From Desulfobulbaceae bacterium UBA5628 (lineage in GTDB: Bacteria; Desulfobacterota; Desulfobulbia; Desulfobulbales; Desulfurivibrionaceae): a DNA stretch of 12,264 nt. The DNA is taken from the NCBI GenBank assembly GCA_002421565.1, contig DIKC01000038.1, forward strand, positions 1-12,264, read 5' to 3'. Positions 7,511-12,264 of this stretch are shown in pieces. Positions within the stretch are counted from its first letter, which is position 1, and the number at the start of each line of letters is the position of its first letter. The translations under genes were made by a program, and so were the position numbers. Below the pieces are notes generated by a model. That model saw only the letters and a program-made list of their open reading frames with translations, was not told the DNA's origin and made no database searches.

Positions 7511-8058
7511 CCCGGTTCTCCGGCAATCTTGCCAGAATTTTCCGCTCCCCTGCGATGCCCAAAGCGCAAGAACGGATAATCGTCACCCCGGGGATGGCCC
7601 GCTGGCGCTGGGTGGTGCGGCAGCCGCTGGTGCGGGGTGCCGTGGTTTACGGCGGGATGCTGTTCCTGCTCACCGCTTTTTTTGCTTTCAGCCGTCATTT
7701 GCCCTTGATTATGGCTTTGTGGTCTATCCCCCTGGGGGTTTTCTTTGGGCTGGCGATCGGCGGCTGTGAGCGGCTGCTGGCCCTGCTTTGGGATTACCCT
7801 GGCCGCCGGGTGCGGGGAATCCCGGCTGCCTTTATTTTTTTCTTTGCCTATGTGATCGGTTACGTCCTGCTTTTTTCCCTGCTGGTGGGTTATCCTTTGG
7901 GGCGATTGCTGGCCGTTTACGGTACTTCGGAGCTCCTGAAGATCGATTACGCTCTCTTCAGCACCCATTTTGTCCTCGCTCTGGCCGGGATCTCCTGGTT
8001 ACTAAACATCATCCGTCAGCGGCGGCGTGCCCGGGGCGGGGAGTCGCAGTCCCCCTGA
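7498..8058 (+). CDS. Unrecognised four-helix inner-membrane protein
   Basis: I do not recognise this family. The 186-residue product starts with a basic cytoplasmic segment (about 1-45) and has four predicted membrane helices at about 47-64, 68-89, 108-133 and 154-172. The helix 2-3 loop (ERLLALLWDYPGRRVRG) is basic and the C-terminus is strongly basic (RQRRRAR). By the positive-inside rule both ends and this loop are cytoplasmic. No catalytic motif is evident. ATG 7498 is preferred because of GAAAGG just upstream; it overlaps the end of the cNMP-binding gene by 13 bases, so the two are translationally coupled and probably act together. A weak GC hairpin without a T tract (GGGGA/TCCCC, 8038-8054) lies at its stop, and the promoter of the next operon begins 7 bases later. 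Confidence 0.8.
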   Translation: MDSLARFSGNLARIFRSPAMPKAQERIIVTPGMARWRWVVRQPLVRGAVVYGGMLFLLTAFFAFSRHLPLIMALWSIPLGVFFGLAIGGCERLLALLWDYPGRRVRGIPAAFIFFFAYVIGYVLLFSLLVGYPLGRLLAVYGTSELLKIDYALFSTHFVLALAGISWLLNIIRQRRRARGGESQSP

Positions 8059-8064
8059 AATTCA

Positions 8065-8092
8065 TTGACAGCAAGGCGAAATGAGATATACT
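8065..8092 (+). promoter_or_regulatory. Strong sigma70-type promoter of the yceD-rpmF-plsX-fabH operon
   Basis: A consensus -35 TTGACA (8065-8070) is separated by 16 bases from TATACT (8087-8092), five of six matches to the -10 consensus. Transcription should start near 8098-8100, giving a leader of about 30 bases before the GTG of yceD. The strength fits an operon containing a ribosomal protein gene. Confidence 0.82.
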
Positions 8093-8129
8093 CTTTCGTT
8101 TTTCTTGTTTCCTTGGAGCGGGTTGGTCA

Positions 8130-8654
8130 GTGCGCATACCATTTGAGCAGATTCCGGCCGAAGGGCTTGAGCTTGAATTGACCGAAGCCGGCTGGTTTCC
8201 GGAGCAGGAGTTGGCGCGCCAAGGGCCGGTTCGGGCCACGATCAATCTGGCGCGGGAGCCGGGCCGGTTGGATCGGGTTCGCTTGCGTGGGCTGCTGGAG
8301 GTTGATCTCCGCTTGATCTGCGACCGTTGTCTGGACTCATATCCTTATGCCCTGGCGGCTGATTTTCAGGCGAGCCTGGAAGTCGGAGCGATCGATGATG
8401 GCGCGGCGGTTTCCGATCATCTTTGCTCGGCCGAGGTAATGGAAACGGTCAGCCTGGCCGAGCCGGTGGTGGATGTTTTTGATTTGCTGGCCCAGCAATT
8501 GTTTTTAAGCCTGCCGCTTAAGCGTTTGTGCCGGGAAGAATGCCGGGGGCTTTGTCCCCGTTGCGGCGCTGATCTCAATGAAGGGGAGTGCGGTTGCTTC
8601 CGCTCCCCGGGATCATCGCCCTTTGCGGTCCTGGCTGATCTGAAGAAGCGTTGA
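8130..8654 (+). CDS. yceD: YceD / DUF177 family protein (large ribosomal RNA-associated)
   Basis: YceD (DUF177) is a small, widely conserved protein encoded just before rpmF. It has been linked to 23S rRNA accumulation in bacteria and plastids, though its exact activity is not settled. The 174-residue protein shows the family cysteines: Cys64-x2-Cys67 (LICDRCLDSY) and the C-terminal cluster Cys134, Cys138, Cys142, Cys145 (GLCPRCGADLN), then Cys154 and Cys156 (GECGC), which look able to bind metal. GTG 8130 gives the typical start MRIPFEQIP, with GGAG at 8115-8118 eleven bases upstream. It is the first gene after the strong promoter at 8065-8092. A terminator-like hairpin begins 5 bases after its stop. 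Confidence 0.92.
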   Translation: MRIPFEQIPAEGLELELTEAGWFPEQELARQGPVRATINLAREPGRLDRVRLRGLLEVDLRLICDRCLDSYPYALAADFQASLEVGAIDDGAAVSDHLCSAEVMETVSLAEPVVDVFDLLAQQLFLSLPLKRLCREECRGLCPRCGADLNEGECGCFRSPGSSPFAVLADLKKR

Positions 8655-8658
8655 TGTC

Positions 8659-8681
8659 CCGCCTTCTACGGCGGTTTTTTT
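8659..8681 (+). terminator. Terminator-like hairpin between yceD and rpmF (possible attenuator)
   Basis: CCGCC (8659-8663) pairs with GGCGG (8670-8674) around the six-base loop TTCTAC and is followed at once by seven T (8675-8681). This is the form of a short intrinsic terminator, five bases after the yceD stop and inside a normally co-transcribed operon. It would be expected to be partial, lowering or regulating transcription into rpmF-plsX-fabH, because no clear promoter is visible between it and rpmF. Confidence 0.6.
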
Positions 8682-8697
8682 GCACCCCTTGCACCCC
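8680..8697 (+). repeat. Tandem 9-base repeat TTGCACCCC
   Basis: Two exact copies of TTGCACCCC (8680-8688 and 8689-8697) are followed by a partial third (TTGCA, 8698-8702). They lie in the leader between the hairpin and the rpmF ribosome-binding site. The array is short and may be a slippage product. Confidence 0.7.
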
Positions 8698-8714
8698 TTG
8701 CAGGTTAAGAAATT

Positions 8715-8720
8715 GGAGGA
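8715..8720 (+). promoter_or_regulatory. Strong ribosome-binding site of rpmF
   Basis: GGAGGA lies 8 bases before ATG 8729. This is the best Shine-Dalgarno match in the window and fixes the rpmF start at MALPKRRHS rather than at in-frame codons further upstream. Confidence 0.85.
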
Positions 8721-8728
8721 TTCCGGAA

Positions 8729-8911
8729 ATGGCTTTACCGAAAAGACGACATTCCCATTCACGCACCCACAAGCGCCGCGCCCATGATGGCCTGGCCGCG
8801 CCTTCGGTGGCCACCTGCGCCGACTGTGGCGAGCCGAAACTGCCCCATCGCCTTTGCCCCAACTGCGGCGCCTACAAGGGCCGTTCGGTGATCAAGCTCG
8901 GCGAGGAGTAA
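8729..8911 (+). CDS. rpmF: Large-subunit ribosomal protein bL32
   Basis: bL32 is a small basic protein of the 50S ribosomal subunit. The 60-residue product starts MALPKRRHSHSRTHKRRAHD, the usual arginine/lysine-rich N-terminus, and carries an intact zinc-ribbon with Cys30-x2-Cys33 and Cys43-x2-Cys46 (CADCGE and CPNCGAYKG). This is the zinc-binding form rather than the cysteine-free paralogue some bacteria express under zinc limitation. The start is set by GGAGGA 8 bases upstream. It sits between yceD and plsX as in many bacteria, linking ribosome and membrane-lipid synthesis. An 87-base gap follows with a small hairpin (CGGCT/AGCCG, 8916-8932) but no T tract, so read-through into plsX is expected. 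Confidence 0.97.
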   Translation: MALPKRRHSHSRTHKRRAHDGLAAPSVATCADCGEPKLPHRLCPNCGAYKGRSVIKLGEE

Positions 8912-8998
8912 GGACCGGCTTGCTGGTAGCCGTGAGGGGTTCCGGGGCGGGGCTGGACGGCCGCGGATTGATCGATATTCTGCCTGATTGGGTCGAGA

Positions 8999-10051
8999 AT
9001 GGCGTTGCGTATTGCCCTTGATGTCATGGGTGGCGACCGGGGGCCGGAAGAATTGGTGGCCGGGGCGCTGCTGGCGGTTCGCGAATTATCGGTGGCGGTA
9101 ACCCTGCTCGGTGATGAAGCCCGGATCAGAGCGGCCTTGCCTCGCGGCGCCGATGCTCTGCCCGGTCTGGAAATCGTCCATACCAGTGAAGTGATTGAAA
9201 TGGACGAATCCCCCTTTGAGGCGATTCGCCGCAAAAAGGATTCCTCCATTGTCCGCGCCTTTGCCCTCCACAAGGAAGGCAAGGTGGACGCGGTGGTCAG
9301 CGCCGGCAACTCCGGGGCGACCATGGCCGCCGCCCTCAAGTATCTTGGTCGACTCAACGATATCTCCCGTCCCGGCATTGCCACCACCTTCCCCACCCTC
9401 AAGGGGCCGGTGGTGATGATGGACGTGGGGGCCAACGTCGATTGCCGTCCCCGCCACCTCTTTGAGTTCGGGGTGATGGCCGCTGCCTTCAGCCGGGTGA
9501 TGTATAACATTCCCCGGCCCCGGATCGGCCTGCTCAGCATCGGCGAGGAAGGCGGCAAGGGCAATATCCTGGTCAAAAAATCCCACGATCTTTTTCAGCA
9601 GAGTTCCTTAAATTACATCGGCAACGTCGAAGGCCGCGATACCTTCCAGGGCGAGGTGGATGTCATTGTCTGCGACGGCTTTGTCGGCAATATCTGCCTC
9701 AAGCTCAGCGAAGGACTGGCCGAGGCCCTGATCGCCATGCTCGGCGATGAAATCAAAAAACGGCTACCGGCCAAGATCGGCTATCTCCTCTCCAAAAAAG
9801 CCTTTTCCGCCTTCCGTCGCCGGGTCGATTACGCCGAATACGGCGGCGCGCCGCTACTGGGCCTGCGCGGCACCGGCATTGTCTGCCACGGCCGTTCGAG
9901 CGCGGTGGCGATCAAGAACGCGATCCGGGTGGCGACCGAACTGGTGCAGAACCGGGTCAACGACCATATCATGGAACTGCTGGCCGCCGATGATTTCCTC
10001 AGTCTCCGGGCCGATGAATTGGACGAAGAGCCGGCCGGGGCGGCCCCGTGA
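8999..10051 (+). CDS. plsX: PlsX, phosphate acyltransferase
   Basis: PlsX converts acyl-ACP and phosphate into acyl-phosphate, the acyl donor used by PlsY in the first step of phosphatidic acid synthesis. It is a peripheral membrane enzyme. The 350-residue length is normal for the family (E. coli PlsX 356). The N-terminal hallmark ALDVMGGDRGP is present, followed by SAGNSGATMAAALKYLGR, MMDVGANVDCRPRHLFEFG and the C-terminal EYGGAPLLGLRGTGIVCHG. The C-terminal ten or so residues are an acidic/alanine-rich tail. ATG 8999 gives the canonical MALRIALDVMGG; the preceding GGTCGAGA is only a weak ribosome-binding site. The stop overlaps the fabH GTG (GTGA), so PlsX and FabH are coupled. Confidence 0.97.
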   Translation: MALRIALDVMGGDRGPEELVAGALLAVRELSVAVTLLGDEARIRAALPRGADALPGLEIVHTSEVIEMDESPFEAIRRKKDSSIVRAFALHKEGKVDAVVSAGNSGATMAAALKYLGRLNDISRPGIATTFPTLKGPVVMMDVGANVDCRPRHLFEFGVMAAAFSRVMYNIPRPRIGLLSIGEEGGKGNILVKKSHDLFQQSSLNYIGNVEGRDTFQGEVDVIVCDGFVGNICLKLSEGLAEALIAMLGDEIKKRLPAKIGYLLSKKAFSAFRRRVDYAEYGGAPLLGLRGTGIVCHGRSSAVAIKNAIRVATELVQNRVNDHIMELLAADDFLSLRADELDEEPAGAAP

Positions 10052-11025
10052 GCCGGACGGTGATTGTCGGCACCGGCTCCGCCTTGCCGCAACGGGTGTT
10101 GAGCAATGCCGACCTGGAGCGGATGGTGGAAACCTCGGACGAGTGGATCACCACCCGCACCGGGATCAAGACCCGGCGGATCGCGGGGGCCGGGGAGGAA
10201 ACATCCCGCCTGGCCGCCGCTGCCGGGCGCCGGGCTCTGGAGATGGCCGGTCTGGCCGCAACCGACCTTGACCTGATCGTGGTCGGCACCATCACCCCGG
10301 AGATGACCATGCCCTCGGCCGCCTGCCTGGTCCAGCAGGAACTGGGCGCGACCAATGCCTTTGCCTTTGACCTCAATGCCGCCTGTTCCGGCTTTCTTTA
10401 CGCCCTGGACGTGGCCGACAAGTATGTCCGCCATGAGCCCGCCTTTAAAGCCTTGGTGATCGGGGCGGAAACCCTCTCCACCCGGGTGGACTGGCAGGAC
10501 CGCAACACCTGCGTCCTTTTCGGCGACGGGGCCGGAGCCTGCGTGGTCACCGGCAACAGCGGCGAGCGCGGCTATCTGGCGGCCAAGCTCTTTGCCGACG
10601 GTTCCTTGTGGGAATTGCTGCACCTGGAAGGGGCGGCCAGCCGTAATCCCGATCTTTTGCGGCCGGGGCAGGCCGATGCCGCGATCAAAATGACCGGCCG
10701 CGAGGTTTTCAAATACGCGGTGCGGGCCATGGGCGACGCCTGCCGGCAGGTGCTGTCTCAGGCCGGGGTAACGGCCGGGGAGGTGGCTCTGGTCATCCCC
10801 CATCAGGCCAATATCCGGATCATCAAAAGCCTGGCCGAACACCTCTCCCTGCCCCTGGAAAAAATCTATGTTAATGTGGACAAATATGGTAATACATCGG
10901 CGGCAACCATCCCCATCGCCCTGGATGAGGCCAATCGGGCCGGGCGGTTGCGGGAAGGAGACCTGCTTTTGCTTTGCTCCTTTGGTGGCGGTTTCACCTG
11001 GGGGGCCACGTTAATCAGATGGTAA
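10048..11025 (+). CDS. fabH: FabH, beta-ketoacyl-ACP synthase III
   Basis: FabH starts each fatty-acid chain by condensing an acyl-CoA primer with malonyl-ACP in the cytoplasm. The 325-residue protein has the full Cys-His-Asn triad: Cys113 in NAACSGF, His252 in IPHQANIRI and Asn282 in YGNTSAATIP, matching E. coli C112/H244/N274. SDEWITTRTGIKTRRI and the ending GGGFTWGATLIRW are also typical of the family. GTG 10048 gives the usual start SRTVIVGTGSALP and overlaps the plsX stop. Motifs do not tell whether the preferred primer is acetyl-CoA or a branched acyl-CoA. It is the last gene of the lipid operon, closed by an intrinsic terminator 2 bases after its stop. Confidence 0.97.
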   Translation: MSRTVIVGTGSALPQRVLSNADLERMVETSDEWITTRTGIKTRRIAGAGEETSRLAAAAGRRALEMAGLAATDLDLIVVGTITPEMTMPSAACLVQQELGATNAFAFDLNAACSGFLYALDVADKYVRHEPAFKALVIGAETLSTRVDWQDRNTCVLFGDGAGACVVTGNSGERGYLAAKLFADGSLWELLHLEGAASRNPDLLRPGQADAAIKMTGREVFKYAVRAMGDACRQVLSQAGVTAGEVALVIPHQANIRIIKSLAEHLSLPLEKIYVNVDKYGNTSAATIPIALDEANRAGRLREGDLLLLCSFGGGFTWGATLIRW

Positions 11026-11027
11026 CC

Positions 11028-11052
11028 CGGAGAATAAACTCCGATTTTTTTT
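11028..11052 (+). terminator. Intrinsic terminator after fabH
   Basis: CGGAG (11028-11032) pairs perfectly with CTCCG (11039-11043) around the loop AATAAA. An A and then eight T (11045-11052) follow. It starts 2 bases after the fabH stop and its T tract ends 13 bases before the proposed GTG of the next gene. Confidence 0.8.
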
Positions 11053-11065
11053 ATATGGGGTGGCC

Positions 11066-12214
11066 GTGGACTATTTTTTGACCGAAGAACAGCGGATGAT
11101 CGTCGATCTCGCCCGCCAGATCACCGACGAGCGGATCATTCCGCGCCGGGCCGAGTTTGATGAAAGCGAGGAATATCCCCGCGAAATCCTTACCGCCATG
11201 GGTCAGGCCGATCTTTACGGCCTCTACATCCCCGAAGCCTACGGCGGCTTCGGCGGCGGTTGTTTTGAAATGGTACTGGCCCTGGAGCAGATCGCCCGGG
11301 GTTGCACCGGGATGGCCACCGCCTTTGCCGCCAGCGGCCTGGGCGCCTATCCGATTTTGATCTCCGGCAGCGAGGAGTTGAAGCAAAAGTACCTGCCCCA
11401 GATCGCCTCCGGCCGCAAGTACGCGGCCTTTGCCCTCACCGAAGCCGGGGCCGGCAGCGATGCCTCCGGGATTCAGACCACCGCCCGTCTCGATGGCGAC
11501 CACTGGGTCTTGAACGGCACCAAGCAATGGATCACCAATGCCGGCGAGGCCGGGATCTACACCGTGATCGCGATCACCGACCGTAGCAAGGGGGCGCGGG
11601 GCGCCACCATGTTCGTGGTCGAGGACACCGACCCCGGCTTTTCCTGGGGGGCCAAGGAGAAAAAACTCGGCATCCGCTGTTCCTCCACCCGGGAGCTGAT
11701 CTTCAAGGATTGCCGGATTCCCGCCGACCGGGTGATCGGCAAGGTCGGGATGGGTTTTATCACCGTGATGAAGACCCTCGACCTTTCCCGGCCCGGCATC
11801 GCGATTCTCGGGGTCGGGCTCGGCCAGGGGGCCCTGGACGAAGCGGCCCGCTACGCCAAGCAGCGGGTCCAGTTCGGCAAACCGATCATCTCCTTCCAGG
11901 CAGTGGCCCATATGTTGGCTGACATGGCCATTCAGGTGGAGGCGGCCCGGGCCTTGGTTTACGCCGCCGCCCGCCACATCGACGCCCATCCCGGCCAGGC
12001 CTCCAAGGCCGCTTCCATGTGCAAGGTGTTCGCCACCGACATGGCGATGAAGGTGGCGGTGGACGCGGTTCAGGTCATGGGCGGCTACGGTTTCATGCGG
12101 GAATACCCGGTGGAAAAGATGATGCGCGACGCCAAGATTCTCCAGATTTACGAAGGCACCAACCAGATTCAGCGCAACGTCATCGGCCAGGAACTGAACA
12201 AGGAGTACACCTGA
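11066..12214 (+). CDS. Acyl-CoA dehydrogenase (FAD-dependent)
   Basis: The enzyme oxidises an acyl-CoA to the trans-2-enoyl-CoA and passes electrons to electron-transfer flavoprotein. From GTG 11066 the product has 382 residues (VDYFLTEEQRMIVDLAR), the normal length for short/medium-chain types. Visible motifs are the FAD-contacting signature ALTEAGAGSDASG, the WITNAGEAGIY segment, RVQFGKPIISFQAVAHMLADM, QVMGGYGFMREYPVEKMMRD and the catalytic base Glu363 in IYEGTNQIQRN, equivalent to Glu367/368 of butyryl-CoA dehydrogenases. GTG 11066 is preferred because GGGG (11057-11060) lies 5 bases upstream; GTG 11060 would add two residues but has only T/A-rich sequence before it. It is followed after 3 bases by etfB, its electron acceptor. 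Chain-length preference cannot be read from sequence; butyryl-CoA-like is plausible. Confidence 0.95.
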   Translation: MDYFLTEEQRMIVDLARQITDERIIPRRAEFDESEEYPREILTAMGQADLYGLYIPEAYGGFGGGCFEMVLALEQIARGCTGMATAFAASGLGAYPILISGSEELKQKYLPQIASGRKYAAFALTEAGAGSDASGIQTTARLDGDHWVLNGTKQWITNAGEAGIYTVIAITDRSKGARGATMFVVEDTDPGFSWGAKEKKLGIRCSSTRELIFKDCRIPADRVIGKVGMGFITVMKTLDLSRPGIAILGVGLGQGALDEAARYAKQRVQFGKPIISFQAVAHMLADMAIQVEAARALVYAAARHIDAHPGQASKAASMCKVFATDMAMKVAVDAVQVMGGYGFMREYPVEKMMRDAKILQIYEGTNQIQRNVIGQELNKEYT

Positions 12215-12217
12215 TCC

Positions 12218-12264
12218 ATGAAGATCGTGGTCTGCGTAAAACAGGTGCCGGACGCCAAGGATGT
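12218..12264 (+). CDS. etfB: EtfB, electron-transfer flavoprotein beta subunit (5' end only)
   Basis: Only the first 15 codons and two bases are inside the window: MKIVVCVKQVPDAKD. This is the highly typical start of the EtfB family. AAGGAG (12200-12205) lies 12 bases upstream. It begins 3 bases after the acyl-CoA dehydrogenase stop, so the two are one transcript; EtfB with EtfA would take electrons from that enzyme. An etfA gene would be expected next, beyond the window. Confidence 0.88.
   Translation, partial: MKIVVCVKQVPDAKD

Noticed and set aside
8038..8054. GGGGA/TCCCC hairpin at the stop of the membrane-protein gene
   Set aside because: There is no T tract after it, so it is not a canonical intrinsic terminator; it was kept only as a remark.
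9829..10842. Long minus-strand open frame across plsX and fabH
   Set aside because: It is a GC-driven shadow of two well-supported genes; no start context or known motif was seen.

Overview
The window is a GC-rich, gene-dense chromosomal segment from a Gram-negative bacterium with an outer membrane: it carries a full set of outer-membrane lipid-asymmetry (Mla) genes. The clpX-lon pair, the MlaE-F-D-A-C order, the yceD-rpmF-plsX-fabH cluster and an acyl-CoA dehydrogenase next to electron-transfer flavoprotein together suggest a Desulfobacterota-type (former Deltaproteobacteria) organism, possibly Desulfobulbales. That placement is inference from gene content and protein flavour; no 16S or marker search was possible. 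All genes are on the + strand, there is no gene-free stretch above 300 bases, and I see no insertion sequence, phage gene or CRISPR array.

Layout. (1) 1-3133: the 3' part of clpX and a complete lon, joined by a one-base TGATG stop/start overlap. (2) 3151-3366: a candidate promoter, then tRNA-Val(UAC) and tRNA-Asp(GUC), both with encoded CCA. (3) 3432-7034: an Mla phospholipid-transport operon in the order mlaE, mlaF, mlaD, mlaA, mlaC. mlaE/F and mlaF/D overlap by ATGA. (4) 7031-8058: two genes tightly coupled to mlaC, a stand-alone cyclic-nucleotide-binding domain protein and an unrecognised four-helix membrane protein. (5) 8065-11025: a strong sigma70-type promoter and the operon yceD (DUF177), rpmF (L32), plsX, fabH, ended by an intrinsic terminator. 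A second terminator-like hairpin lies between yceD and rpmF. (6) 11066-12264: an acyl-CoA dehydrogenase followed 3 bases later by the start of etfB.

How the genes work together. ClpX and Lon are ATP-dependent protein quality-control machines. MlaE, F and D form the inner-membrane ABC complex, MlaC is the periplasmic lipid carrier, and MlaA is the outer-membrane component. PlsX and FabH connect fatty-acid initiation with phospholipid synthesis, so the middle of the window is largely about making and moving membrane lipids. The acyl-CoA dehydrogenase and EtfB act in the opposite, oxidative direction and begin behind a terminator.

Most of the window is ordinary core genome. The best lead for something undescribed is the cyclic-nucleotide-binding protein plus membrane protein attached to the mla operon, in a cluster where no MlaB (STAS) gene is seen.
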